Position numbers and translations under genes: made by a program. A stretch of 64,000 nucleotides of DNA, from assembly GCA_041166745.1 (NCBI GenBank), contig JBEEGH010000003.1, forward strand, positions 248,001 through 312,000, read 5' to 3'. The notes beneath the pieces were generated by a model. That model was not told the DNA's origin. It was given only the letters and a program-made list of their open reading frames with translations, and did no database searches. The stretch is from DASUCS01 sp041166745 (GTDB taxonomy: Bacteria > Actinomycetota > Acidimicrobiia > Acidimicrobiales > JACDCH01). This document shows positions 7,552 through 15,908 of the stretch, piece by piece (position 1 is the stretch's first letter; each line of letters begins with the position of its first letter).

Positions 7552-9596
7552 TTCGGGGGAGTGCTCGAGATCGGCCGGCCTCCGAAGGCCGGCGTCTCCG
7601 TCTCCGACTCCAACTCAGGGGCCAGGTCTTCACCGTTGCCCGTGTAGGGCGACGGCTGGCTGAACCGACTGGTGTCGACCCCGCGCGTGACCACCGTCTC
7701 GATCGGCGTGCCGCCCTGTCCGAGCTCGATGAGCCGTTGCACTTCTTCGCCGTCGATCGTCTCGTGTTCGAGCAGCGCTCGGGCGACGAGGTCGAGGCCC
7801 TGGCGGTTGGCGCGCAGGGTGACGCGACACCGCTCCTCCTGCTCACGCAGGATCTTCTCGACCTCTTCGTCGATGACGCGGGCGGTCTCGTCGGAGTAGT
7901 CGCGGGTGTGCATCAGGTCCTCGCCGAGGAACACCTGCCCTTGCGAGCCCCACGCCATCGGACCGATGCGGGCAGACATGCCCCACTCGCGAACCATCTT
8001 GCGGGCCAGCTCGGTGGACGTGACGAGATCGTTGTTCGCGCCGGTCGAGATCACGCCGAACACGAGCTCTTCGGCGATGCGGCCGCCCATGGCGACGACG
8101 AGGCGATCCTCGATGTAGTCCTGCCGGTAGATGTGGCGCTCCTCGAGCGGCAGCTGCTGGGTGACGCCGAGGGCCATGCCCGTCGGAAGGATCGTCACCT
8201 TGTGCACCGGGTCGGCGTGCGGCAGCACCGCGGCACACACGGCGTGACCACCCTCGTGGTAGGCGACCGACTCCTTCTCCTGATCGGACAGCGCCATCGA
8301 CTCGCGGCGCTGCCCCATCAACACGCGATCGCGGGCCATCTCGAAGTGGCGCATGTGTATGGCTTCGTCGCCGGCGCGCACCGCGAACAGCGCGGCCTCG
8401 TTCACGAGGTTCGACAGATCGGCGCCGGACATGCCGGGAGTGCCCCGCGCAACGACTTGCAGGTCGACGTCTTCGTGAATGCGCTTGTGCTTGCAGTGCA
8501 CCAACAGGATGGCGCGCCGTTCGTCGAGCTCGGGCAGCGGGACGACGACCTGACGATCGAATCGACCCGGCCGCAGGAGCGCCGTGTCGAGAATGTCGGG
8601 CCGGTTCGTGGCCGCCATCATGACGATGCCCTCGGTGGCTTCGAAGCCGTCCATCTCCGACAGCATCTGGTTGAGCGTCTGCTCTCGTTCGTCGTGGCCG
8701 CCGCCGAGACCCGCGCCACGCTTGCGACCGATGGAATCGATCTCGTCGACGAAGATGATCGCTCGACCGAGCTTGCGTGCTGTTTGGAACAGGTCGCGAA
8801 CGCGCGACGCGCCGACGCCGACGAACATCTCCATGAAGTCCGAGCCGGACACCGAGAGGAACGGCACGCCCGCTTCGCCGGCAACGGCTCGGGCGATGAG
8901 CGTCTTGCCCGTGCCCGGTGGGCCGACGAGCAGCACACCCTTCGGGATGCGAGCACCGATCTCGCCGAACTTGTCGGGGAACTTCAGGAAGTCGACGACT
9001 TCACGGATCTCCTGCTTCACGCCTTCGTAGCCGGCGACATCGGCGAATGTGGTACCCGGCCGTTCCGTGGTGTACGTGCGGGCCCGGGAGCGGCCGATGG
9101 ACATGATGCCGCCCATCTGGCTCTGCGTTCGGCGCTGCATCCAGACGAAGAAGCCGATGAGCAATGCGATCGGCAACAGCACCGGCAACCAAGCCGCCCA
9201 GAGGCTGGTCTGCGGTGTCGTGAACTTGACCTCGACGTGGTGGTCGGAGAACAGCTTGCGGTCGGACTCGGAGGGGCCCGGGGGGGACGGCAGTCCGGTG
9301 GTGACGAACTTCTTGCCATCGGCGAACTCGCCGGTGATGTGCCCGTTGTCGTTGTTCCAGTCGATGCTCTTGACGTTCTCGGCTTGGACGAAGTCGAGGA
9401 ACTGCGAGTACTGGAGGTTCGTGCCCTCCGACGTGCTGAAGAGCGTCGGCAGCAGGAAGGCCGCGGCGACGAGCCCGAGCAGGACCCAGATCGACCATCG
9501 AGGCCAGCTCGAGATGCCCATCCGACCGCCCGAGGGCCCGCGCGAATCGCGCGGCGGGGGAGGCGGAGGAGGGGCCTGCGGACTCATTAGCGACAC
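7548..9596 (-). CDS. ftsH: ATP-dependent zinc metalloprotease FtsH
   Basis: A membrane AAA+ protease of 682 residues that degrades membrane and short-lived soluble proteins. It has a proline-rich N-tail, a first membrane helix at about 33-53, an extracytoplasmic FtsH-ext domain (about 55-130), a second helix (136-153) and the AAA module. The AAA part shows Walker A GPPGTGKT at 225-232, Walker B IIFVDEID near 280-287, and a second region of homology with RPGRFDR. The peptidase zinc motif is HEGGH at 447-451, a permitted HExxH variant of the common HEAGH. The distal zinc Asp lies in NNDLVTST. Its start faces the DUF3499 gene across 77 bp, and its stop overlaps the thioredoxin-like gene. Confidence 0.97.
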   Translation of the reverse strand: MSLMSPQAPPPPPPPRDSRGPSGGRMGISSWPRWSIWVLLGLVAAAFLLPTLFSTSEGTNLQYSQFLDFVQAENVKSIDWNNDNGHITGEFADGKKFVTTGLPSPPGPSESDRKLFSDHHVEVKFTTPQTSLWAAWLPVLLPIALLIGFFVWMQRRTQSQMGGIMSIGRSRARTYTTERPGTTFADVAGYEGVKQEIREVVDFLKFPDKFGEIGARIPKGVLLVGPPGTGKTLIARAVAGEAGVPFLSVSGSDFMEMFVGVGASRVRDLFQTARKLGRAIIFVDEIDSIGRKRGAGLGGGHDEREQTLNQMLSEMDGFEATEGIVMMAATNRPDILDTALLRPGRFDRQVVVPLPELDERRAILLVHCKHKRIHEDVDLQVVARGTPGMSGADLSNLVNEAALFAVRAGDEAIHMRHFEMARDRVLMGQRRESMALSDQEKESVAYHEGGHAVCAAVLPHADPVHKVTILPTGMALGVTQQLPLEERHIYRQDYIEDRLVVAMGGRIAEELVFGVISTGANNDLVTSTELARKMVREWGMSARIGPMAWGSQGQVFLGEDLMHTRDYSDETARVIDEEVEKILREQEERCRVTLRANRQGLDLVARALLEHETIDGEEVQRLIELGQGGTPIETVVTRGVDTSRFSQPSPYTGNGEDLAPELESETETPAFGGRPISSTPPN

Positions 9597-9673
9597 AGCC
9601 TAGGGGCCAACCGGCCGTGAACAGATGCGCCATCCGCCACGGGCGGCCTCCCACTCTGTACCGTCCAAGGTTC

Positions 9674-9907
9674 ATGAGCCGCCATTGCGCCCGGCCGAGT
9701 TGCAACGCCTTGGCCAACGCCACACTGACCTACGACTACGGCAACCGCGCCGCCTGGGTCGAGCGCCTCTCCGAGGATGCGCATCCGATGACCCACGACC
9801 TCTGCGAGAAGCACGCCAACGGGCTTTCTGTGCCGCGCGGCTGGCGTCTCGAAGATCGACGCATCGTCGAACCCCTCTTCAGGGAACGCAATTACCTCGC
9901 TTCCTGA
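9674..9907 (+). CDS. DUF3499 family actinobacterial protein
   Basis: The protein has 77 residues starting MSRHCARPSC. Paired cysteines (CARPSC) and the later DLCEKHANGLSVPRGW segment are the hallmarks of DUF3499, a small probable zinc-binding family found near manB and whiB2 in actinobacteria. I chose the ATG at 9674 because the cysteine motif follows at once and AAGG lies upstream; the frame extension to 9617 has no family support. It opens a plus-strand run that leads to manB. Function unknown. Confidence 0.8.
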   Translation: MSRHCARPSCNALANATLTYDYGNRAAWVERLSEDAHPMTHDLCEKHANGLSVPRGWRLEDRRIVEPLFRERNYLAS

Positions 9908-9932
9908 GGAACACGATTCGATTCATTGGGGA

Positions 9933-10604
9933 TTGGGCGACGCCGCGCTCGGCTTCGCTCTCGCGTATGTGCTCACGTTGGTGTTCTCACCGCTGGTGTT
10001 CCGGCTGACCGGCCAATCGCTCGACACGCCGAGCGACCAGTTGCCGTTGAGCACGCTCGCATTGCAGCAAGTGCCGTTCTACGGCGGGATGCTCGCGGTT
10101 CCGCTCATGGCCGCCCGATACAAGGGCCGTGGTCCAGTCGTCGACTTCGGTCTGCGCATGCGGTGGACGGACGCACCGCTCGGGCTCGTTGTCGGGTTCG
10201 TGACGCAGTACGCCGCGCTGTTGCTCTATCTGCCGGTCCTCTGGTGGACGTCGGTGAGCAGCGACGACATCTCGAAGCCCGCCCGCGAGCTCACCGACAA
10301 AGCACACGGCGCCGGCGTCGTGTTGCTGATCATCGTGGTGGCGATCGCCGCGCCGATCGTCGAGGAGATCTTCTTCCGGGGCCTCGTTCTGCGATCGCTC
10401 GAGCGACGCATGACCAGGGGGTGGGCCATGGTCGTGTCGAGCGCGCTGTTTGCCGCGGCGCACTTCGAGCCCCTCCAGTTCCCGGCCCTGTTCGTGTTCG
10501 GGCTGGTGGCGGCGGTACTCGCCACCCGCACCGGACGTCTCGGGCCTGGCATCTGGGCCCACGTGGCCTTCAACGCCGTGGCCGTGATCAGCCTCATCGC
10601 GTAG
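9933..10604 (+). CDS. CPBP-family intramembrane glutamic endopeptidase (Abi/CAAX-like)
   Basis: An integral membrane protein of about 223 residues. The family motif 1 is EEIFFRGLVLRSL with the catalytic Glu pair at about 144-145 and Arg149. Motif 2 is seen as AAHFEP near 175, and a final helix carries HVAFNA. The family includes CAAX-type proteases and bacteriocin-immunity proteins; no substrate can be assigned here. The start is uncertain. TTG at 9933 has a ribosome-like GGGGA touching it, while a clean GAGGAA (9906-9911) sits 9 bases before an in-frame ATT at 9921. The frame is open back into the DUF3499 gene without any ATG or GTG. Confidence 0.8.
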   Translation: MGDAALGFALAYVLTLVFSPLVFRLTGQSLDTPSDQLPLSTLALQQVPFYGGMLAVPLMAARYKGRGPVVDFGLRMRWTDAPLGLVVGFVTQYAALLLYLPVLWWTSVSSDDISKPARELTDKAHGAGVVLLIIVVAIAAPIVEEIFFRGLVLRSLERRMTRGWAMVVSSALFAAAHFEPLQFPALFVFGLVAAVLATRTGRLGPGIWAHVAFNAVAVISLIA

Positions 10605-10614
10605 CTCAAGTGAG

Positions 10615-10827
10615 GTGCAGGAACGTGCCGATGATCCTTTCGTGCCCGAGTCGTGCCCCTTGTGCCGAGGCCCCCTGGTCTCGATCGCGTTGCGCCTCGA
10701 CGGGCACGACATGGACATGAGGTCGTGCTCGCGTTGTGACACGCGCTTCTGGAAGCAGGGTGGACGCGACGTGGACCTTCCGGACGTGCTCGGCCGAGAG
10801 CCAGCCCGCCAACCCGCATTGCGCTGA
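10615..10827 (+). CDS. Small zinc-ribbon protein
   Basis: The peptide has 70 residues and two CxxC knuckles, CPLCRGPL and CSRCDTRFWKQGG, spaced about 25 residues apart: a minimal zinc ribbon. The part between them has a regular beta-hairpin-like pattern, which supports real coding. The GTG at 10615 follows the CPBP stop closely, and the gene ends 47 bases before the large membrane protein. Such ribbons are often nucleic-acid or protein adaptors. Function unknown. Confidence 0.65.
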   Translation: MQERADDPFVPESCPLCRGPLVSIALRLDGHDMDMRSCSRCDTRFWKQGGRDVDLPDVLGREPARQPALR

Positions 10828-10874
10828 CCGGCCGCCTGAGACCTCATCGCGGGGTCTGCCAGGATGGTCGGCTG

Positions 10875-13616
10875 ATGGAGACGCTGCGCGAACCGGCACA
10901 AGACGAGCGCCCCGCATCGCTCCCTGCCCCTGATCCGCCCGCTCCTCCGGTGGCCTTCGACTTCAGTTGGTTCACGACGGAACGCATCATCCGCATCGTC
11001 GAGATCACGGTCGTCGTGCTGGCCACCGGTTTCGTGCTCGGCCAACTCGGCCTCGGCAACATCCTGAGCGACTCGACACCCGCCGGTGGAGACATGGGCG
11101 CCCACGTGTGGGGGCCGGCGTTCCTCCGCGATCACCTCTTGAATCACGGACACCTGAGCGGATGGACGCCTGACTGGTACGACGGCTTCCCCGCCTACCA
11201 GTTCTACATGGTGCTCCCCGCACTCATGATCGTGCTGCTCAACGTCGGCTTTCACGGCTGGGCCGCGTTGCTCCCGCTCGCCGCGGCCATCGGCATCGGT
11301 GTCTGGTCGTTTCTTCGGTATCCACCCCGTTCGACCGCTCGGCGCGCGTGTGTCGCGGTGGTAGTCGTCATCGCGGTCGCCGGCATCGGGCTTCCCTACG
11401 GCGTGGCGTTCAAGATCATCACGGTCGCGGGCATCCTGACCCTGCCGCTCGCCGCGTACGCCTTCGGTCGTCTGGCCGATCTGCCGTTCCCGACGCCGCC
11501 CCTGTTCGCCCTGGCGATGGTGGTCTTCCTGTTCAACCGCGAACCGATGGCCAACGGCACCGGCAACATCATCGGCGGCAACATCACGTCGACCCTCGCC
11601 GGCGAGTTCAGCTTCTCCTTGAGCCTCACGTTCGGGGTGCTGTTCCTCGGCTTGCTGATCGCCGGCTTCCGCACGGGTCGGCATCGATGGTTGGCCGCGC
11701 TGTTGCTCGCGCTCACCGTCCTGTGCCATGTGATCGTCGGCATCTTCGTCGTGATCGCGGCGTTCTCGGCGCTGGTCGTGTGGCCGGGTTGGGCGCGGGC
11801 GAAATGGTTGGCGGCGGCCTTGCCGGTCGGCGGGTTGCTCAGCGCGTTCTGGACCTTTCCCTTCGTCGCTCGCAACGCCTACGTGAACGACATGGGCTGG
11901 GAGAAGCTCCCTTCGGGATCTGGCGGCCGCAGTTGGAACTATCTGCTCGGCCAACTCGTCACGGACAGCAAGTTCCGCGGCCAGATCTTTCACGACTATC
12001 TCGCGCCGCAGGGCCTGCAATGGATTCTTGCGTTGGCCATCGTCGGGATCGTCGTGGCGCTCGTCCTCCGGATCCGCGCCGGGATGTGGCTCGGCCTCGT
12101 CGGCGCCCTCATGGCGGTGGCGTTTGTGATCGCCCCGGAGTCGCGCCTCTGGAACGCGCGGCTCCTGCCCTTCTACTACCTCATGCTGTGCTTCCTGGCC
12201 GCGCTGGGAATCGCCGAGCTCGCCCGCGCCGTCGCGCTACTCGTTGCCAGCGATCCCGACCGCCCGGTGAGCTCCGTCAACATCGCCGTCACCGCCGTCT
12301 CGATGATCGCGGTTGTCATCGTCGTCGGCCTTCCGCTCAAGGCCCTGCCGGGAGAGACGAGCGACGTGAACGGGTTCCACTGGCGTCCGCAGCTACTGGG
12401 CATCACGCTGCCATTGCCCGAGATCAACACGGCCGCACCCGGCAACCCCGCGCCGGACTGGGCCCGATGGAACTACACGGGGTACGAGAACAAGACCGCC
12501 TATCCCGAGTACTACGACCTCGTCGCGACCATGCAGCGGGTGGGCCGTGAGCAAGGCTGCGGCCGGGCGATGTGGGAGTACGACAACGACCGGCTCGGAC
12601 GGTACGGCACGCCGATGGCCCCGATGCTGCTGTCGCTTTGGACCGACGGCTGCATCGGCTCCATGGAAGGCCTGTACTTCGAGTCGTCGACCACGACGCC
12701 GTTCCACTTCATCAATCAGGACGAGTTGTCGAAGGGGTGCTCGTGCGCCCAGCGCAACCTTCCCTACAAGGGATTCGACATCGACCTCGGCATCAAGCAC
12801 ATGCAGCTGCTCGGTGTCCGCTACTACCTCGCCTCGACGGCGCAGGCAGTCGAAGCGGCCGCCGCGCACCCCGACCTGCGCGAGGTCGCGGTCGCCGGTT
12901 CGACGGTGTCCACCGCTGGTCTGGTCTCGAGCGCGGCATGGCACGTCTACGAGATCGCCGACAGCCCGCTCGTGGAACCCCTCGCCAACGAGCCCGCGGT
13001 GGTCACGACGCACAACAGCGGTCTCGACTGGACCTACGGAACGAGCGATCCGCACACCGCGCCCAAGGATTCGAATGGCCGAATCATCAAAGCCAACGGT
13101 CCGGCAATGTCTTGGTATCTCGACCCGACTCGTTGGAATGTGTTTCTCGCGGCGTCCGGCCCCGCATCGTGGGCTCATGTGAAGGACGGTGAGACCCCGC
13201 CGACGCGACCCGTGGACCCCGCAACCGTGACCAACATCGCAACCGGGACAGACACGATCGACTTCGACGTCGATCGCATCGGGTCACCCGTTCTGGTCAA
13301 GATGTCGTACTTCCCCAACTGGAAGGTCGATGGCGCCGACGGCCCGTTCCGCGTGACGCCGAACTTGATGGTGGTCATTCCGACCTCGAACCACGTTCAC
13401 CTGCACTACGGCAACACGGGCGTCGAGTACTTCGCGTACCTGCTCACCCTGCTCGGAGTCGCGCTCGTCATCGTCCTCGCTCGCCGTCCGCCCGTCCGCA
13501 TGCCTGAGCCGCTTCCGGCGAGCGGTGATCTGCTGAGCCGGCTCCTCGAGCCCCCACCACCCGACGATTGGTTCGAGCCGCCGCAACCCAATGGGGAGGA
13601 AACGTCGCACGCCTGA
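10875..13616 (+). CDS. Large polytopic membrane protein, GT-C glycosyltransferase-like (6-pyruvoyl-tetrahydropterin-synthase-related membrane family)
   Basis: The protein has 913 residues with about 11-12 membrane helices in the first 500 residues, a large extracytoplasmic domain (about 510-850) and a last helix near 860-880. The first extracytoplasmic loop carries GGDMGAHVWGPAFLRDHLL, with an acidic residue where GT-C enzymes bind lipid-phosphate sugar, followed by WYDGFPAYQFY. This matches the membrane family wrongly nicknamed 6-pyruvoyl-tetrahydropterin synthase-related. The soluble part has a conserved-looking GSMEGLYFESS and HMQLLGVRYYL. Its 3' end overlaps the next glycosyltransferase, whose likely product, a polyprenyl-phosphate sugar, would be the expected donor. 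Glycosyl transfer is an inference from fold and context. Confidence 0.75.
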   Translation: METLREPAQDERPASLPAPDPPAPPVAFDFSWFTTERIIRIVEITVVVLATGFVLGQLGLGNILSDSTPAGGDMGAHVWGPAFLRDHLLNHGHLSGWTPDWYDGFPAYQFYMVLPALMIVLLNVGFHGWAALLPLAAAIGIGVWSFLRYPPRSTARRACVAVVVVIAVAGIGLPYGVAFKIITVAGILTLPLAAYAFGRLADLPFPTPPLFALAMVVFLFNREPMANGTGNIIGGNITSTLAGEFSFSLSLTFGVLFLGLLIAGFRTGRHRWLAALLLALTVLCHVIVGIFVVIAAFSALVVWPGWARAKWLAAALPVGGLLSAFWTFPFVARNAYVNDMGWEKLPSGSGGRSWNYLLGQLVTDSKFRGQIFHDYLAPQGLQWILALAIVGIVVALVLRIRAGMWLGLVGALMAVAFVIAPESRLWNARLLPFYYLMLCFLAALGIAELARAVALLVASDPDRPVSSVNIAVTAVSMIAVVIVVGLPLKALPGETSDVNGFHWRPQLLGITLPLPEINTAAPGNPAPDWARWNYTGYENKTAYPEYYDLVATMQRVGREQGCGRAMWEYDNDRLGRYGTPMAPMLLSLWTDGCIGSMEGLYFESSTTTPFHFINQDELSKGCSCAQRNLPYKGFDIDLGIKHMQLLGVRYYLASTAQAVEAAAAHPDLREVAVAGSTVSTAGLVSSAAWHVYEIADSPLVEPLANEPAVVTTHNSGLDWTYGTSDPHTAPKDSNGRIIKANGPAMSWYLDPTRWNVFLAASGPASWAHVKDGETPPTRPVDPATVTNIATGTDTIDFDVDRIGSPVLVKMSYFPNWKVDGADGPFRVTPNLMVVIPTSNHVHLHYGNTGVEYFAYLLTLLGVALVIVLARRPPVRMPEPLPASGDLLSRLLEPPPPDDWFEPPQPNGEETSHA

Positions 13617-14314
13617 GCGTCGTCGTCCCTGCGTACGAGGAGCAGGACCGCATCGCATCTGCCATCGCCGCGGTGCGCTCGGCCCTCGCGAGTGTCGAGG
13701 GAGGCGTCGAGCTCATCGTGGTTGACGACGGGTCATCCGACAACACCGCCGACGCGGCTCGGTCGGCGGGGGCCGACCGCGTGCTGGTTCATCCCACGAA
13801 CCGCGGCAAGGGCGCCGCGGTTCGTTCCGGTGTCCTCGCCGCCACCGGTGGAACGATCGCGTTCACCGACGCCGACCTCTCCTACGCGCCGGAACAGTTG
13901 GCCGGCCTGCTCGAGATCGTCGAGTCGGGTTTCGACGTGGTCGTCGGCAGTCGCAAACACGACATGACGCGCACGCTCGTGCAGGCCGGTCGCCTTCGGG
14001 AGATCGGCGGACGAGTCATCAACTGGCTCACGCACGCCGTCCTGCTCGGGAACTACCGCGACACCCAGTGCGGGCTGAAGGCGTTCCGCTCGGAGGCCGG
14101 ACGTTTCATCTTCGAACGCTCGAGAATCGATGGGTTTGCATTCGACGTCGAGGTCTTCGTGATCGCCGAACGCAACGGCCTCACGTTGGCAGAGGTGCCG
14201 GTGACGGTCGTCAACACCACACGGTCGACGGTGCGCGTCGTTCGCGACGCCCTCCGTCTCGTTCGGGATCTGTTCCGTATCCGTCGTTGGTTGCGCAAGG
14301 GCGCATATGGCTAG
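13568..14314 (+). CDS. GT2 glycosyltransferase, dolichyl/polyprenyl-phosphate mannose synthase-like
   Basis: A GT-A type transferase. SVVVPAYEEQDRI opens the nucleotide-binding fold, VDDGSSDNT and the DADLSYAP metal-binding motif follow, and VVGSRKHD and CGLKAFRSEAG match polyprenyl-phosphate glucose/mannose synthases. It lacks the C-terminal membrane domain and ends in a basic tail. The start is odd. The only standard codon is TTG 13568, 49 bases inside the previous gene and without a ribosome site. A strong GGGGAGGA at 13593-13600 precedes no ATG, GTG or TTG, but a CTG at 13613 would begin exactly at the family N-terminus. It sits between a GT-C-like protein and manB, so a mannosyl-phospho-lipid product is likely. 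Confidence 0.85.
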   Translation: MVRAAATQWGGNVARLSVVVPAYEEQDRIASAIAAVRSALASVEGGVELIVVDDGSSDNTADAARSAGADRVLVHPTNRGKGAAVRSGVLAATGGTIAFTDADLSYAPEQLAGLLEIVESGFDVVVGSRKHDMTRTLVQAGRLREIGGRVINWLTHAVLLGNYRDTQCGLKAFRSEAGRFIFERSRIDGFAFDVEVFVIAERNGLTLAEVPVTVVNTTRSTVRVVRDALRLVRDLFRIRRWLRKGAYG

Positions 14315-14328
14315 GTTCGCCGGCACAC

Positions 14329-15666
14329 ATGGCTGACTTCGACGCCGTCTTCAAGGCTTACGACATTCGGGGAGTCGTGCCCGATCAGCTCGACGCACCC
14401 ATGTGCCGCAGCATCGGTGCCGCCTTCGCCCGGTTCACGGGCGCCCCTCGGGTGCTGATTGCTCGAGACATGCGGCCATCGGGGGTCGAGTTGTCGGCCG
14501 CCTTCGCAGAGGGTGTCCGCTCGCAGGGTGTCGATGTCGTCGATCTCGGGATCTCGTCGACCGACCTCATCTACTACGCCGCCGGACGCTTCGACGCCCC
14601 GGGCGCGATGTTCACGGCGTCGCACAACCCGGCGCAGTACAACGGCATCAAACTCTGCCTCGCCGGCGCGAAGCCGGTAGGGGAGGACACGGGCCTCGTC
14701 GAGATCAAGCAGATGGCGATCGCTGATCTCGAACCGGCAGGCCACCAGGGCACGGTCACGAAGCAGGATCTGCTCGAGGACTTCGCCGCGCATGTGCGCT
14801 CGTTCGTCGACGTCACGGTGCTGAAGCCGTTGAAGCTGATCGCGGACACGGCGAACGGCATGGGCGGACTCGTCGTCCCTGTGGTGTTCAAACCGCTGCC
14901 GTTCGATCTGGAAGTGCTGTACGGCGAACTCGATGGCACGTTTCCGAACCATCCCGCCGATCCGATCCAGTTGGAGAACCTGCGCGACCTCATGGCGCGG
15001 GTCAACGAGACCGGCGCCGATGTCGGCTTGGCGTTCGACGGCGACGCCGACCGGGTGTTCCTCGTCGACGACGAAGGCGTACCGGTCTCCGGGTCGACGA
15101 CGACGGCGATCGTCGCGAAGGCGGTTCTCACGAAAGAGCCGGGCGCCACGATCCTGTACAACTGCATCTGCTCGAAGGCCGTGCCCGAGATCATTCGCGA
15201 GAACGGCGGTACGCCCATCCGCACCCGCGTCGGCCACAGCTTCATCAAGACCGTCATGGCCGAAACCGGCGCCGCATTCGGAGGCGAGCACTCGGCGCAC
15301 TACTACTTCCGCGACAACTACCGCGCCGACTCCGGCTCGATCGCTGCGCTCGTGGTGCTCGAGCAGCTGAGTGTCGCCGGTGTCCCGCTGTCGGGGCTGC
15401 GCAAGCCGTACGAGCGCTATGCGCAATCCGGTGAGATCAACACGCGTGTCGACGATCCACTCGCGGTCGTCGAGCGAGTCGCGGCCGCGTACAAGGACGC
15501 CCAGCAGGATCGCCTCGACGGTTTGACCGTCGACCTCGGCGACTGGTGGTTCAACCTGCGACCGTCCAACACCGAGCCGTTGCTACGCCTGAACCTCGAG
15601 GCCCGAACGCCCGAGGAGGTCGCGCGGCACGTGGCAGAGGTCCAAGCCGTCATGGGAGAGTCTTAG
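14329..15666 (+). CDS. manB: Phosphomannomutase / phosphoglucomutase
   Basis: The enzyme has 445 residues, full length for the alpha-D-phosphohexomutase family, and interconverts mannose-6-phosphate and mannose-1-phosphate (or the glucose equivalents). It has the phosphoserine loop TASHNP with Ser98, the metal loop FDGDADRVF near residue 240, the sugar-binding GGEHSAHYYF near 320, and the phosphate loop RPSNTEPLLRLN near the end. ATG 14329 directly begins the family N-terminus (FKAYDIRG). It starts 14 bases after the glycosyltransferase and ends 2 bases before the Trm112 gene. The neighbouring isomerase supplies mannose-6-phosphate, so GDP-mannose supply is the likely pathway. Confidence 0.93.
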   Translation: MADFDAVFKAYDIRGVVPDQLDAPMCRSIGAAFARFTGAPRVLIARDMRPSGVELSAAFAEGVRSQGVDVVDLGISSTDLIYYAAGRFDAPGAMFTASHNPAQYNGIKLCLAGAKPVGEDTGLVEIKQMAIADLEPAGHQGTVTKQDLLEDFAAHVRSFVDVTVLKPLKLIADTANGMGGLVVPVVFKPLPFDLEVLYGELDGTFPNHPADPIQLENLRDLMARVNETGADVGLAFDGDADRVFLVDDEGVPVSGSTTTAIVAKAVLTKEPGATILYNCICSKAVPEIIRENGGTPIRTRVGHSFIKTVMAETGAAFGGEHSAHYYFRDNYRADSGSIAALVVLEQLSVAGVPLSGLRKPYERYAQSGEINTRVDDPLAVVERVAAAYKDAQQDRLDGLTVDLGDWWFNLRPSNTEPLLRLNLEARTPEEVARHVAEVQAVMGES

Positions 15667-15668
15667 GT

Positions 15669-15908
15669 ATGGCCCTCGATCCACAACTGCTCGACATCCT
15701 CGCCTGCCCGGAAGACAAAGGTCCGCTGCTGTACTTCGAGAGCGAGGACGCCCTCTACAACCCTCGGCTCAAGCGCAAGTACGCGATCAAGGACGACATC
15801 CCGATCATGCTGATCGACGAGGCCGAAGGCGTCGACGATGCCGAGCACGAGCGCCTGCTCGCCAAAGCAGAAGCGGACGGCATCAAGCCGACGTTCGAGC
15901 CTTCGTGA
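15669..15908 (+). CDS. Trm112 family protein (YbaR/DUF343-like)
   Basis: The protein has 79 residues starting MALDPQLLDILACPEDKG, the standard Trm112 opening, with a single CPEDKG in place of the four-cysteine zinc site of many homologues. YAIKDDIPIMLIDEA is the second conserved block. In eukaryotes and archaea Trm112 activates methyltransferases; in actinobacteria the small form sits next to manB, role unknown. It ends with a GTGA overlap into the isomerase gene, so the two are translationally coupled. Confidence 0.85.
   Translation: MALDPQLLDILACPEDKGPLLYFESEDALYNPRLKRKYAIKDDIPIMLIDEAEGVDDAEHERLLAKAEADGIKPTFEPS

Noticed and set aside
7113..9590. 825-residue open frame on the plus strand opposite ftsH
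   Set aside because: It is the exact antisense of ftsH in a GC-rich gene; its protein is a low-complexity His/Asp/Arg/Val-rich sequence with no family likeness.
9987..12020. 677-residue minus-strand frame
   Set aside because: Antisense shadow of the CPBP and GT-C-like genes; composition is Arg/His/Gln/Glu-rich with no domain.
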